In this document: one piece after another, positions 1 through 9,447 of the stretch | Numbering within the stretch: position 1 is the stretch's first letter | Layout of the letters: each line of letters opens with the position of its first letter | Assembly (NCBI RefSeq): GCF_000771875.1 | Contig: NZ_JPXX01000015.1 | Span: 1-56,944 of the forward strand | Source: Gallibacterium genomosp. 1 | Lineage (GTDB): Bacteria > Pseudomonadota > Gammaproteobacteria > Enterobacterales > Pasteurellaceae | Length of the DNA: 56,944 bases | Direction of reading: 5' to 3' | Program-made: the position numbers and the translations under genes | The notes under the pieces: model-generated | Told to the model about the DNA's origin: nothing | What the model saw: the letters and a program-made list of their open reading frames with translations, nothing else | The model's database searches: none

Positions 1-94
1 ATTTTGTCTACTATGCCAAAAAATCTGCACCTTAATCAGTTGGCTGTTGCTTTAACTTTTAAGGTACAGATTGTAAACACTATTTTATTTACTA

Positions 95-1336
95 TTATTT
101 TTTCGCTAATTTGGCAATTTCCATAATCACTTTAGTCGCCTGCTGCATTTCATCTAAACTTGCTAACTCGTGTTTACTATGAAAATTATACCCTCCAGTA
201 AACAAATTCGGACAAGCAATACCATTTTCAGACAACCAAGCACCATCTGTACCGCCTCGAATCACTTTATGTTTCGGCACAATGTCACAATTTCTCATCG
301 CCGAATCTGCTACCTCTACACTTTGTGGAACTTTAGCTACCATACTATGCATATTATGATAACTATCGGTAATCTCAATACGAACTCGATCAAACAATTG
401 ATACTGTTCAATAAAATATTGAATCTGTTTTTGCAATAATTGTTTACGTTCTGCAAAGCCTTGTGTACTAAAATCACGAATTAAATATTTCATCTCACAA
501 TATTCAATATCACCATTAATAGCATCCAAATGGAAAAAACCTTGTCGTTCATCCGTTTTTTCCGGCACTTCGTTCTCAGGTAACTGTTGGTGAAAACGAC
601 ACGCCAATGATAGCGCATTAATTAATTTATCTTTGGCAGAACCTAAATGTATTGACTCACCTTTTATGCTGATGATTGCTGTTGCTGCATTAAAATTCTC
701 ATATTCCAACTCACCTATTCCGCCACCATCAACCGTATAAGCCCAATCACAGCTAAACTGTGAAATCGGGAAATGCTGCATTCCGGCACCGATTTCTTCA
801 TCCGGCGTGAAAGCGACTCGGATATTAACCCGTGGCAAGCGATAACTGATGATCGTTGATAACGCCGTCATAATTTCCGCAATTCCGGCTTTATTATCCG
901 CACCCAATAAAGTTGTACCATCAGTAACAATTAAAGTATGCCCTACTAATTTTTGCAAAAAAGGAAAATGTACCGGGCTGATAAATTCTTCACCCAAACC
1001 TAAAGCAATGTCACCGCCTCGATATTCATTAATTACTTCCGGTTTAATATCTTTTCCTTTGGTGCCGGGATAAGTATCTAAATGGGAAATAAATCCAATA
1101 GTAGTACGATTATTCGGAATATTGGAAGGCAACAATGCAGTAACGATGCCGGCAGGTGACATTTCCACTTGAGCCAAGCCCAAACCTTTCAACTCTTCCA
1201 TTAAGTATTGAGCCAGCAACCATTGTCCTCGACTGCTCGGTGAATGTTTAACTCCCTCTTTGGATTGGGTATCAAAACTGACATAATGCAAAAAGCGATC
1301 CAACAATCCTTGACGTAATTTTTCTTCTGAGTACAT
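95..1336 (-). CDS. pepT: Peptidase T (tripeptide aminopeptidase)
   Basis: Cytosolic zinc aminopeptidase of family M20B that removes the N-terminal residue of tripeptides. The 413-residue length is normal for PepT. Metal-ligand motifs are visible: H85-x-D87 in SHLDTYPG, D147 in ADNKAG, the general-base pair E180-E181 in DEEIGAGM, and a C-terminal histidine in NFHSKHE. It stands alone on the minus strand and is divergent from potA, with about 260 bases between them. In H. influenzae pepT also lies next to the pot genes, so this looks like ancestral context. Nothing unusual was seen. Confidence 0.96.
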   Translation of the reverse strand: MYSEEKLRQGLLDRFLHYVSFDTQSKEGVKHSPSSRGQWLLAQYLMEELKGLGLAQVEMSPAGIVTALLPSNIPNNRTTIGFISHLDTYPGTKGKDIKPEVINEYRGGDIALGLGEEFISPVHFPFLQKLVGHTLIVTDGTTLLGADNKAGIAEIMTALSTIISYRLPRVNIRVAFTPDEEIGAGMQHFPISQFSCDWAYTVDGGGIGELEYENFNAATAIISIKGESIHLGSAKDKLINALSLACRFHQQLPENEVPEKTDERQGFFHLDAINGDIEYCEMKYLIRDFSTQGFAERKQLLQKQIQYFIEQYQLFDRVRIEITDSYHNMHSMVAKVPQSVEVADSAMRNCDIVPKHKVIRGGTDGAWLSENGIACPNLFTGGYNFHSKHELASLDEMQQATKVIMEIAKLAKK

Positions 1337-1595
1337 CTTAGCTCCCGTATTTATAAAAAATCATCGAAATTTCAGGCGTAAAATGCTATCACATCCGTAG
1401 CTTCGCCATATGATGTAAATCAACAACATTTACGAATTAATCAATCTATTTACAGGAAAACTTTTAATTTTTTAAAAATTTTTAGCTTATAGGCTTTCAA
1501 TTATGAGTTGATCACTATATCATTGCCAATTTCTTATAGATGTAATTCTCGTGGGTATTGAATAGTTTTTTGACTTAGGAGGAAAAACAAAGATA

Positions 1596-2717
1596 GTGGA
1601 AAATTCAGTTCAACAACAAAAGCCGATTATTGAGCTTCAATCACTCACTAAATCCTATGATGGTAAAACGATCATTAAAGATATTAACCTCACCATCAAT
1701 AATGGTGAATTCCTAACAATTTTAGGTCCTTCCGGTTGTGGTAAAACCACAATTTTGCGTTTAATTGCCGGTTTCGAAGAGGCGAATAGCGGTCGCATAA
1801 TCCTTGATAGTAAAGATATTACCGATATTCCGGCGGAACAGCGCAACATCAACACCGTATTCCAAAGCTATGCACTATTTCCACATATGACCATTTTTGA
1901 AAATGTGGCGTTTGGTTTACGTATGCAAAAAGTGCCGAATGAAGAAATTAAACCACGTGTTCTTGAAGCATTAAAAATGGTGCAATTGGCTGATTTTGCC
2001 GATCGTAAGCCGGCTCAACTCTCCGGCGGTCAACAACAACGTGTTGCGATCGCACGTGCGGTAGTAAATAAACCGAAAGTATTATTGTTGGATGAGTCAC
2101 TTTCTGCTTTGGATTACAAACTGCGTCAACAAATGCAGAATGAATTAAAAGCGCTACAACGTAAACTTGGCATTACCTTTATTTTCGTTACACACGATCA
2201 GGAAGAAGCATTAACAATGTCGGATCGTATCATCGTGTTACGTCAAGGTAATATCGAGCAAGACGGCACACCACGAGAAATTTACGAAGAGCCGAAAAAT
2301 TTATTTGTGGCAAAATTTATTGGTGAAATCAATATTTTTGATGCCACCGTACTGCAACGCATTGATGAAAAACGAGTACAAGCCAACGTTGAAGGCCGTA
2401 TCTGTGAAATTTATGTTACTCGCCCCGTTTCAGTCGGACAAAAATTAAAAGTATTGCTTCGTCCGGAAGATATTCGCATCGAAGAGGTACACGATAAGCA
2501 ATCGCACGAAGGGTTAATCGGTTATGTACGCGAACGTAACTATAAAGGGATGACGTTAGAGTCAACCGTTGAACTTGAAGGCGGTAATCGTGTATTGGTC
2601 AGCGAATTTTTCAATGAAGATGATCCGGATGTCGATCATTCTCTCAATCAGAAAGTCGCTATAACTTGGGTTGAAAGCTGGGAAGTGGTACTTGATGATG
2701 AAGATGACAACGCGTAA
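1596..2717 (+). CDS. potA: Spermidine/putrescine ABC transporter ATPase PotA
   Basis: ATP-hydrolysing subunit of the PotABCD polyamine importer, at the cytoplasmic face of the inner membrane. Walker [10 protein letters not shown] is at residues 44-52, the signature LSGGQQQR at about 145, and Walker [12 protein letters not shown] follows; a C-terminal TOBE-type regulatory domain completes the 373 residues. The start is GTG at 1596. It is chosen because AGGAGGA at 1577-1583 is a strong, slightly distant ribosome site and the next family-conserved residues follow directly. First gene of potABC; its end overlaps potB by about 23 bases, implying translational coupling. Confidence 0.96.
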   Translation: MENSVQQQKPIIELQSLTKSYDGKTIIKDINLTINNGEFLTILGPSGCGKTTILRLIAGFEEANSGRIILDSKDITDIPAEQRNINTVFQSYALFPHMTIFENVAFGLRMQKVPNEEIKPRVLEALKMVQLADFADRKPAQLSGGQQQRVAIARAVVNKPKVLLLDESLSALDYKLRQQMQNELKALQRKLGITFIFVTHDQEEALTMSDRIIVLRQGNIEQDGTPREIYEEPKNLFVAKFIGEINIFDATVLQRIDEKRVQANVEGRICEIYVTRPVSVGQKLKVLLRPEDIRIEEVHDKQSHEGLIGYVRERNYKGMTLESTVELEGGNRVLVSEFFNEDDPDVDHSLNQKVAITWVESWEVVLDDEDDNA

Positions 2718-3558
2718 ATTTCAAACTTTTACTGTCACTATTATCTTTGCGTGGCTAATCTTTTTTGTATTAATACCGAATCTGTTGGTGTTGATCACAA
2801 GTTTTTTAACTCGTGACAGCAGTAATTTGGTTGAATTTACCTTTTCTTTAGACAGTTATAAACGCTTAATTGAACCGCTCTATGCGCAGGTGTTGTGGAA
2901 CTCGCTCTATATGTCCGGTGTTGCCACTATTATTTGTTTATTAATCGGCTATCCTTTTGCCTTTATGATTGCCAAAATGAAGCCGGTATTTCGTCCGATT
3001 ATGCTGTTTTTAGTGATTTTGCCCTTCTGGACAAACTCACTCATCCGTATTTATGGGATGAAAATTTTCCTTGGCGTTAAAGGGGTTTTAAATAATACAC
3101 TGCTTTGGCTCGGTATTATTGATACCCCAATCCGTATTTTAAATACGGAAGTCGCTGTTATTATCGGTTTGGTCTATATTTTATTGCCGTTTATGATTCT
3201 GCCTTTGTACTCTTCTATTGAGAAATTGGACTATCGATTACTGGAAGCGGCAAAAGATTTAGGCGCCAACGCATTCCAACGTTTTATTAAAATCATTCTA
3301 CCGTTAACAATGCCGGGCATTATTGCCGGTTGTCTGTTAGTGCTGTTACCGGCGATGGGAATGTTCTATGTTGCCGACCTTCTCGGTGGTGCGAAAGTGT
3401 TGCTGGTCGGTAACGTCATTAAGAGCGAATTCTTAATCTCACGTAACTGGCCGTTCGGTTCATCAATCAGTATTGCATTAACCATTCTTATGGCATTGTT
3501 ATTGTTCGTCTATTACCGTGCAGGTAAATTATTTAACAAGAAATCGGAGTTGGAATAA
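2695..3558 (+). CDS. potB: Spermidine/putrescine ABC transporter permease PotB
   Basis: Inner-membrane permease of the polyamine importer. About six hydrophobic segments are visible, as is the EAA loop that contacts PotA (around [14 protein letters not shown]), and long stretches match E. coli PotB from memory ([26 protein letters not shown]). An upstream in-frame TTG at 2671 would add eight residues, but ATG 2695 follows a GGGAAGTGG ribosome-site-like run and fits family length better; ATG 2704 is also possible. The stop codon overlaps the potC start (TAATG). Confidence 0.94.
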   Translation: MMKMTTRKFQTFTVTIIFAWLIFFVLIPNLLVLITSFLTRDSSNLVEFTFSLDSYKRLIEPLYAQVLWNSLYMSGVATIICLLIGYPFAFMIAKMKPVFRPIMLFLVILPFWTNSLIRIYGMKIFLGVKGVLNNTLLWLGIIDTPIRILNTEVAVIIGLVYILLPFMILPLYSSIEKLDYRLLEAAKDLGANAFQRFIKIILPLTMPGIIAGCLLVLLPAMGMFYVADLLGGAKVLLVGNVIKSEFLISRNWPFGSSISIALTILMALLLFVYYRAGKLFNKKSELE

Positions 3559-4328
3559 TGAAACGTTCATTGCGGAATATTTTCTTATTTTTGGTTTATG
3601 CTTATTTGTATATTCCAATCATTATTTTAGTAGTCAATTCCTTCAATTTAGATCGTTACGGTCTCACTTGGAAAGGTTTCAGCTTAAATTGGTATGAACG
3701 TTTAGCCAATAATAATACCCTATTGGATGCGGCATTCCATTCAGTCACCATCGCCTTTTTCGCCGCAACCGGCGCAACATTGGTAGGTTTATTAACCGCA
3801 ATTGCACTTTATCGCTACCAATTCAAAGGTAAAAAATTTGTCGGTGGGATGTTGTTCATTGTTATGATGTCACCAGATATTGTTATGGCAGTGTCACTTT
3901 TAGCCCTCTTTATGCTGGTCGGTATTTCGTTAGGATTTTGGTCATTATTATTTGCCCATATCACTTTCTGCTTACCTTACGTAGTTGTTGCTGTCTTTTC
4001 CCGTTTAAAAGGGTTCGATATTAAAATGTTGGAAGCAGCACGCGATTTAGGTGCAAGTGAAATGACCATTTTGCGTAAGATTATTGTGCCTTTAGCGTTG
4101 CCTGCGATCGTTTCAAGTTGGTTGCTCAGTTTTACCATTTCACTTGACGATGTTGTGGTTTCATCTTTCGTCACAGGCGTTAGCTATGAAGTGCTGCCGT
4201 TACGCATTTTCTCATTGGTTAAAACCGGTGTCACTCCGGAAGTGAACGCATTGGCGACCATTATGATTATTGTGTCATTGACGCTAGTGGTGCTAAGCCA
4301 ATTTATTTCGAGAAAAAGTAAGACATAA
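3558..4328 (+). CDS. potC: Spermidine/putrescine ABC transporter permease PotC
   Basis: Second permease of the polyamine importer, 256 residues, with six predicted membrane segments and the EAA loop EAARDLGASEMTIL. Its ATG shares a base with the potB stop, so the two are translationally coupled. The substrate-binding gene potD normally follows potC in H. influenzae and E. coli. Here the coding region is followed by insertion-sequence remnants instead, so a binding protein must be encoded elsewhere if the transporter works. Confidence 0.95.
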   Translation: MKRSLRNIFLFLVYAYLYIPIIILVVNSFNLDRYGLTWKGFSLNWYERLANNNTLLDAAFHSVTIAFFAATGATLVGLLTAIALYRYQFKGKKFVGGMLFIVMMSPDIVMAVSLLALFMLVGISLGFWSLLFAHITFCLPYVVVAVFSRLKGFDIKMLEAARDLGASEMTILRKIIVPLALPAIVSSWLLSFTISLDDVVVSSFVTGVSYEVLPLRIFSLVKTGVTPEVNALATIMIIVSLTLVVLSQFISRKSKT

Positions 4329-4345
4329 TTTATCAGCCTAGTGCC

Positions 4346-4603
4346 GTAAAACTCCGTCTTTCAAGACGGAGATATAAGGCATAGACTGTACAACAGTCAT
4401 ATCTTACATTGAAAAAGTGTATTAACAGGGATATGCTCTGGCTTTCTCAATGACGATACACTGTTCAGGGCAGGGTATGCCTACAGCGCTTGTGAAATGA
4501 ACCGCACTGGCGGTCAGCAGCAAGAACCAACCAAGAGTAGCCTATTTGTTTGTAATGGATACTGGTAGAGGAATCCCCGTCCTTTATGGCGAAGAGGATG
4601 TCA
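4346..4603 (+). mobile_element. IS200/IS605-type (tnpB) remnant with internal deletion
   Basis: A perfect hairpin CTCCGTCTTTCAAGACGGAG lies at 4351-4370, near the left edge. From about 4458 one frame reads like a TnpB C-terminus (ACEMNRTGGQQQEPTKSS) and stops at 4569. It is followed at once by GGAATCCCCGTCCTTTATGG and a short GAGGATGTCAA-type end, the layout I recall for right ends of IS1341-group elements. No tnpA or TnpB catalytic region remains, so this is a non-autonomous relic. By knowledge of the family, the 3' end would carry the omega-RNA scaffold. Assigned by pattern memory, so only moderately secure. Confidence 0.5.
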
Positions 4604-4930
4604 AATTGCATCATAAAGAACTTGTAGAGTGTGTCATTACTCATTAAATAGTTTATTTCACCGACATATAACTCCAGCATATAACCTTTTTGCTGATGAT
4701 TTTGGAGTCAGATCAATCGCCAATGTACCTTTTTCATTCTTAATAGAAGTCTGTATATTTTACTGTGCCACTTGGTAATAAACACTGCTTTGACTATCAG
4801 CAGTGTACTATTTAAAGAAGTTCATCACGAGAGATACTTACACATTAAAGCTAGTAGAGAAAACAAAGAAAGGGTTCATTTCTCTCACAAAAGAAGAATA
4901 AAAAATAAGGCAACACTTTAACGCCATCTG
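4604..4930. other. Gene-poor region, possible IS3-family end
   Basis: No convincing gene is visible. TTTTGGAGTCAGATCA at 4700-4715 is, in reverse complement, 14/16 identical to the last bases of the window (56925-56940), which look like an IS3-family terminus. No potD fragment was recognised in any frame here. Confidence 0.35.
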
Positions 4931-4933
4931 AAA

Positions 4934-4961
4934 AAATCAGGTGAACGCCTTCACCTGATTT
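4934..4961 (-). terminator. Intrinsic terminator of the SDR gene with uptake-like word
   Basis: A 12-bp perfect stem AAATCAGGTGAA/TTCACCTGATTT has a 4-base loop and, on the minus strand, is followed by a T run. The T run continues into TTCAGATGGC (4922-4931), one transition from the Neisseria uptake core TTCAGACGGC. Terminators overlapping uptake words are a Neisseria habit. Confidence 0.75.
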
Positions 4962-4976
4962 CGCCAAAATAATAGC

Positions 4977-5726
4977 TTACCAAGGCTGTGTAGTTGGCCC
5001 AATAGTAAATTCGCTGATGTTGGTGTCTTCAGGCTGGCTGATGGCAAATGCCACCACGTTTGCCACGCGTTCGGCGGGAATTTCGTAGTTGTCGTACAGC
5101 TCTCGATAGGCTTTCGACACGTTGTCGTTGGTGATGCCTGCCACCAATTCCGATTGCACCGCCGCAGGGTAAATAGTGCTGGTACGGATATTTGTACCAA
5201 CCTGTGCCGATTCCATACGCAAGGCTTCCATAATGGCTTTCACCGCCCATTTTGTGCCACAATACACGCCAGCCCCTGGGTACACTTTCAGCCCAGCCAC
5301 AGAAGAAGTGGCAAGAATATGCCCTGATTTTTGCGCTTCAAAGGTTGGCAACACAGCGGCAATGCCGTTCAACACGCCTTTGATGTTCACGTCCACCATC
5401 GCATTCCAGTTGGCGGTTTCCAAGGCGGAAAATGGCGAACTTGGCATTAAACCAGCGTTTAAGAAAATCGCGTCCACCTTGCCAAAGGTGTTTTTTGCCA
5501 GCTCCACTAAGGCGTGGTTGTCTTCGGGCTTGGTAACATCGGTGCTGCGATACACCGCCTCACCGCCATTTTTGACGATGTTGTCAGCAATGGCTTTGAG
5601 CTTATCTTCACGGCGTGCCGCCAGCACGATTTTCGCACCCTCTTGTGCCAATTTATAGGCGGTGGCTTCGCCAATCCCTGATGATGCACCAGTGATAATG
5701 ACGACTTTGTCTTTTAAGTTTTGCAT
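4977..5726 (-). CDS. Short-chain dehydrogenase/reductase (SDR)
   Basis: Classical NAD(P)-dependent oxidoreductase of 249 residues, cytosolic, substrate unknown. It has the Rossmann motif TGASSGIG (13-20), NAG (90-92), the catalytic serine near 141 and Y155-x3-K159, all intact. AARREDK after the second strand suggests NADP(H) preference. GC content is clearly above the flanking core genes, so it is probably acquired. If the four defence genes to its right were removed, it would face the broken LysR gene at 17491 across a divergent promoter, the usual arrangement of an SDR and its regulator. Confidence 0.9.
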   Translation of the reverse strand: MQNLKDKVVIITGASSGIGEATAYKLAQEGAKIVLAARREDKLKAIADNIVKNGGEAVYRSTDVTKPEDNHALVELAKNTFGKVDAIFLNAGLMPSSPFSALETANWNAMVDVNIKGVLNGIAAVLPTFEAQKSGHILATSSVAGLKVYPGAGVYCGTKWAVKAIMEALRMESAQVGTNIRTSTIYPAAVQSELVAGITNDNVSKAYRELYDNYEIPAERVANVVAFAISQPEDTNISEFTIGPTTQPW

Positions 5727-5888
5727 TTTGTTGTCCTTTTATTGTGAATAATGAATGCCGCTTATTATCATTGTTTTGATTGGTAAGCAGTAGTGTGGTA
5801 ATGATTTATTCTCTATTAAGTTAAGTCTAATAATCACTCGATATTTCAGTACTCTAGTCGTTTGATTTCAAAATAATACGGCGTTCTT

Positions 5889-5940
5889 TCGCCTTGCCGT
5901 ACTATCTATACTGTCTTCGGCTCATTGCCTTGTCTTATTT
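5889..5940. repeat. Neisseria-like intergenic repeat
   Basis: The stretch contains CGCCTTGCCGTACTAT, then ACTGTCTTCGGCTCATTGCC and TTGTCTTATTT. It closely resembles an abundant intergenic repeat I recall from Neisseria genomes (same order: CGCCTTGCCGTACTAT, ACTGTCTGCGGCTTCGTCGCC, TTGTCCTGATTT). It lies between the SDR gene and the defence operon. The match is from memory and was not searched. Confidence 0.5.
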
Positions 5941-6076
5941 TGGACTGAAACGACAATGAATGAATAGGTTGCACAGTATAGACAAAGTGAATTGTATTGA
6001 CTAGATTAAGAATAGCTAAAACAGAATTAGGGGAAATCGAAGAATGAGGGATTTGTTTTAGGCAATGCCATCTGAA

Positions 6077-6104
6077 AAAGTGCGGTGAAAAAACACCGCA
6101 CTTT
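6077..6104. terminator. Inverted USS terminator fused to a DUS-like word
   Basis: AAGTGCGGT (6078-6086) and its complement ACCGCACTT (6095-6103) form a perfect hairpin with an A-rich loop and a T tail, the usual Pasteurellaceae paired-USS terminator. Directly before it at 6065-6076 is ATGCCATCTGAA, one base from the Neisseria 12-mer ATGCCGTCTGAA. It ends the defence operon (minus strand). Confidence 0.85.
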
Positions 6105-6141
6105 TGCTAATGAACAAGGCTTTTTATCAACAAAAGCCCGT

Positions 6142-9100
6142 TTAATCCGCCAACATCTTTTCAAACATTGTTTTCAAATAATCCTTATCCTGCATAAACA
6201 GAATATTTTTGGCTTGATAAACGGTTTCATCGTATTGATGGGTTAAATTTTCCCTTTCGGTAATAGAAAGAATAAAGGCGTTGAGCTGAATCGCTAAGCC
6301 GTTTTCTTTTTGCAGATTTTTGATTTCTTCCGCCAAGCCGAATTTGGGATCGTCAATGCCCATATGCAAAATGCCTTTGGGGTCAATCAGGCTGAGCCAT
6401 TGTTCGCCTGTTTCTCTATCCACCAGCCAGAGCAAAAAGTCAGGGTAAAAATTGCCTGCCAATGCAAAGCCTAATCCTTTGTTTTTATTAGCAGCATTTC
6501 GGAGCAAATACAACTCTTTGTCGCCAATCCATTGGCTAAGATCGCCGTTGGCTTGGGCGGTTTGCATATCTTGCACAAAGCGGATTTCGCTGGTTTGGTT
6601 CATATCCATTGGCTTCATTGTAAACGGCAAGGTTTCGGCATTTGCTAGCGTCATAATGGGGTAATACAAATGCGGTTCAAAGCAAATGGCGGTGATGTTA
6701 GACGCTTGCCAGTTGAGGGCTTGTTTTAATTGACCATTTTTAATGGCGTTTTCCAACTGTTTTAATTTATTTGCGTATGCTTCACGTTCCTCATTATTTC
6801 CCTTATCAAAGGCAAAATGATAGTGGTTTTGCAAGGCTGGGTGATTTTCGTTCACCTCCACCACTTCATAAAACTGCCCTTCATACAAACCTTTGAGGGT
6901 TTGGTAAAAACGTTGCATATAAAGTTTTAGCAGTTCAATCAGAATATTTTGTTGTTTTTCAATATCGGCATAACAATGAACGCTGAGTGCCTCTTTCGGA
7001 ATATACAGGCGATACCAGCCCTCCGTTCGGGCAAAATCTTGAATGCCTTTTTTATGGATTTGCAGATTCCACCACGAGCGTTGCCATTTGTATTCCCACA
7101 AAGCAAGATAGATTTTTTCCCAATCAAAGGCGGAAAACAGGCGTTGATCCAACTTGTGGTGTTCCCGTTTATCTATTGGCGTGCTGTCGCCTTTGGTGCG
7201 ATACATTTCGATTTTTGGGTATAAATCCAACTCAATATGCAGGCGTTTGGCTTTGCCTTGATAGCATTCAGGCAGCCTGAAAAATTCAATGCCTTTTTGT
7301 TGGCGTTTAAAGCCTATTTTTTGGTTGTCTTTATAGCCGTCTTTTAATTGCAAGGTTTTTAAGGTGCGTTGTGGCAAATTAGCACGCACTTTAAAATCAA
7401 TGGTCAGCACTTCATCAGGCGGGGTAATTCCCTCTTCTTTAAGGTATTTTTTAAACTCCTCCATATAGCCTGCGGCGATACCGAAAATATTCAGCGTTTC
7501 TAATTTTTCCAGAAATACGCCTTGAGGGCGTTCATTTTCTTGGCTACGTTTTAACGAATAGCCTTGCCCTTTGAGCCGCACGCCTCGCCCAAACAATTGG
7601 ATAATTTGGCTACCCTCGCTTTTGCCCATATTGAGCAAGCCCATTGTGGATACCCGCCAGCTCGACCAGCCCTCAGTGAATTTTTTTGAGCCAATCAGCA
7701 AATGAATATCGCTGTCTTTGTGGTTAATCTTCCGAAATAAAGAGGGTGAAAAATCATTCTGTACGGTATCAAAATCCCTTTGCGTTTCGGCGGTTTTGGC
7801 AAACCCTTTGGCATCGCCAATATTAATCACACCAAAAGCTGGGGCATTGCCTACCGATAATGCCAATTCGCCTTCTACGTTTTTATTGTTTAATAAGGCC
7901 ACTTGCAAACGCCCATCAATGGCAGTATTGAAGACTTTTTGCAAAATATCCTGATACAACTCGGCTTCTTTGCCTAAAAAATCCATTAATGGCACAAATT
8001 GCCCTCGAAAAATATTTTCCCCCTTTGCATTGGTTAATACAGCGGTATCGCTGAGTAATTGGTTCAGACGGCGTTCAATGGTGGTGCGGTCGTTTAAAAA
8101 ATGTGCCAAAAATTGCAGGATTTTTAAAATATCGCTGTCATCATCGGCAACTTTATTGCCCACAAACACCCACAGCGGTTTTTCAATTTGAAAAGAGGCG
8201 ATGGCTTTTTGATGACGGTGAAACAAATACAATTGCTGATAAAACACCAGCAAACAGGCGGTTAAATACATATCGCCGTGCCGTGCATAATCCGCATCAC
8301 GTAAATTCAGGATTTGGCTTTCTTTGCCATAGCCATCGGCGTAAAAATATTTGTAGGAATAATCAAATAACACCGCTTTGGCATACACTTCCAGCATCGC
8401 CGATTGTTTGATTTCTTGCAATGCCAACACATCGGGCTGTAATTGTGCCAATTGATGTTCATCTAAGCCTTTTAGACTTTTTTTGCCAAACAGAATGCCC
8501 GCTTGCTTTTTTTGCCATTCTGTTATTTGTTCTTTGACGGTTTTGCCCTTGCTCACCGCCTGCCCGAAAGTGGCAGAGTATTCAAAGGCAAAGCCATTGC
8601 CAATCAGCTGTTCACGGCGTTTCAGCCACGCATCGCCTGATGTGCCGCGGTGTCCCTCATCCACCAACACCAAATTGCTGCCTGAAAAACTTTCCACTGC
8701 CACCGTTTTATCGCCGTGTTTATCTGCCAATTTATTGATGTCGATCACCTGAATGGCTTCATATAATTCCCCTTGCTTCGGGGATTTATTTTTATCAAAT
8801 AAAGCAGCGGAAAAATTGGATTGTGCCAATTCCTGCAAATGTTGCTGGCTTAAGCCCTCATTGGGCGTGAGCAAAATAATTTGATCGATTTTATTCGGGC
8901 AATAATGCTGATATTGCAAAATATTGACGTGCATCAGCAAGGTTTTGCCCGAGCCTGTTGCATTCCAAAAGGCGATTTTGTTTAAATCTTCCGCTTGATA
9001 ATCGGATAAATCCAAATGATCGTTTTCTTGCTTATAGCTTGCCAAGGTTTGATTTAAGCCTATCAGCATTGCCTCTGTGCGATGAACAAACCAATCCAAA

Positions 9101-9447
9101 TAAATCTCAGTAAACAACAGCGATAAATATTGGAAATATTTCATCTGCAATTGATGACCGCTGGCTTGATTACGTTTTTCAGTGATTTTCTGCCAATGGC
9201 GGACGATATTTAAATCATAACGGCGAAAGTCTTCCTCGCTGATTTTTTTAGAAAAAACGTCTTTCAAGGCTTCAAAAAAAAGCGTTTGCCCCTCATTATT
9301 TAAGCCGATTAAGTCATTATCCTTTAAAGCCTTTTTTAAATCCTCAAAACTGTTTTGCCCCAAAAGCGATAAAACCCAGCGGTTTAAAATTAAATGGGCG
9401 TGAAAAGTGCGGTGCTTTTTGGAAGCCGTTTTTTTCTGCTTTGCCAT
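6142..9447 (-). CDS. Type III-like restriction helicase-nuclease (Res)
   Basis: A 1101-residue superfamily 2 translocase/endonuclease. It has motif I TGSGKT (164-169), motif II DEGH (263-266), motif VI-like QLFGRGVRLKG, and a C-terminal PD-(D/E)xK-type patch (PDFLLWLVD ... IDPKG). This is the organisation of type III Res subunits, which cut DNA lacking the partner's methylation. The start is ATG immediately after the methylase stop codon, preceded by AAGGGGGG, so the two are coupled. Last gene of the operon. Exact uptake words occur inside it: AGGCAGCCTGAA at 7270-7281 and AAGTGCGGT at 9405-9413. Confidence 0.85.
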   Translation of the reverse strand: MAKQKKTASKKHRTFHAHLILNRWVLSLLGQNSFEDLKKALKDNDLIGLNNEGQTLFFEALKDVFSKKISEEDFRRYDLNIVRHWQKITEKRNQASGHQLQMKYFQYLSLLFTEIYLDWFVHRTEAMLIGLNQTLASYKQENDHLDLSDYQAEDLNKIAFWNATGSGKTLLMHVNILQYQHYCPNKIDQIILLTPNEGLSQQHLQELAQSNFSAALFDKNKSPKQGELYEAIQVIDINKLADKHGDKTVAVESFSGSNLVLVDEGHRGTSGDAWLKRREQLIGNGFAFEYSATFGQAVSKGKTVKEQITEWQKKQAGILFGKKSLKGLDEHQLAQLQPDVLALQEIKQSAMLEVYAKAVLFDYSYKYFYADGYGKESQILNLRDADYARHGDMYLTACLLVFYQQLYLFHRHQKAIASFQIEKPLWVFVGNKVADDDSDILKILQFLAHFLNDRTTIERRLNQLLSDTAVLTNAKGENIFRGQFVPLMDFLGKEAELYQDILQKVFNTAIDGRLQVALLNNKNVEGELALSVGNAPAFGVINIGDAKGFAKTAETQRDFDTVQNDFSPSLFRKINHKDSDIHLLIGSKKFTEGWSSWRVSTMGLLNMGKSEGSQIIQLFGRGVRLKGQGYSLKRSQENERPQGVFLEKLETLNIFGIAAGYMEEFKKYLKEEGITPPDEVLTIDFKVRANLPQRTLKTLQLKDGYKDNQKIGFKRQQKGIEFFRLPECYQGKAKRLHIELDLYPKIEMYRTKGDSTPIDKREHHKLDQRLFSAFDWEKIYLALWEYKWQRSWWNLQIHKKGIQDFARTEGWYRLYIPKEALSVHCYADIEKQQNILIELLKLYMQRFYQTLKGLYEGQFYEVVEVNENHPALQNHYHFAFDKGNNEEREAYANKLKQLENAIKNGQLKQALNWQASNITAICFEPHLYYPIMTLANAETLPFTMKPMDMNQTSEIRFVQDMQTAQANGDLSQWIGDKELYLLRNAANKNKGLGFALAGNFYPDFLLWLVDRETGEQWLSLIDPKGILHMGIDDPKFGLAEEIKNLQKENGLAIQLNAFILSITERENLTHQYDETVYQAKNILFMQDKDYLKTMFEKMLAD
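7270..7281. other. Exact Neisseriaceae uptake word, AG-king dialect
   Basis: AGGCAGCCTGAA, identical to the DNA-uptake dialect described for Kingella-type Neisseriaceae. It lies inside the Res coding region, where it encodes FRLPE on the minus strand. Confidence 0.7.

Larger units (their letters stand above)
5727..6141. other. Intergenic junction between SDR and defence operon
   Basis: No gene is visible in this 415-base gap. It holds the SDR promoter region, the Neisseria-like repeat (5889-5940) and a composite uptake-word/terminator (6065-6104). It is the likely left edge of the inserted defence block. Confidence 0.6.

Noticed and set aside
4465-4680. A 71-codon minus-strand open frame as a small gene
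   Set aside because: It is antisense to the TnpB-like C-terminus and IS right end and has no family character or ribosome site.
4690-4820. Minus-strand reading NEKGTLAIDLTPKSSAKR as an internal TnpB fragment in opposite orientation
   Set aside because: The reading crosses TGATCTGACTCCAAAA, which looks like an IS end, has a stop just upstream, and lacks any extended match.
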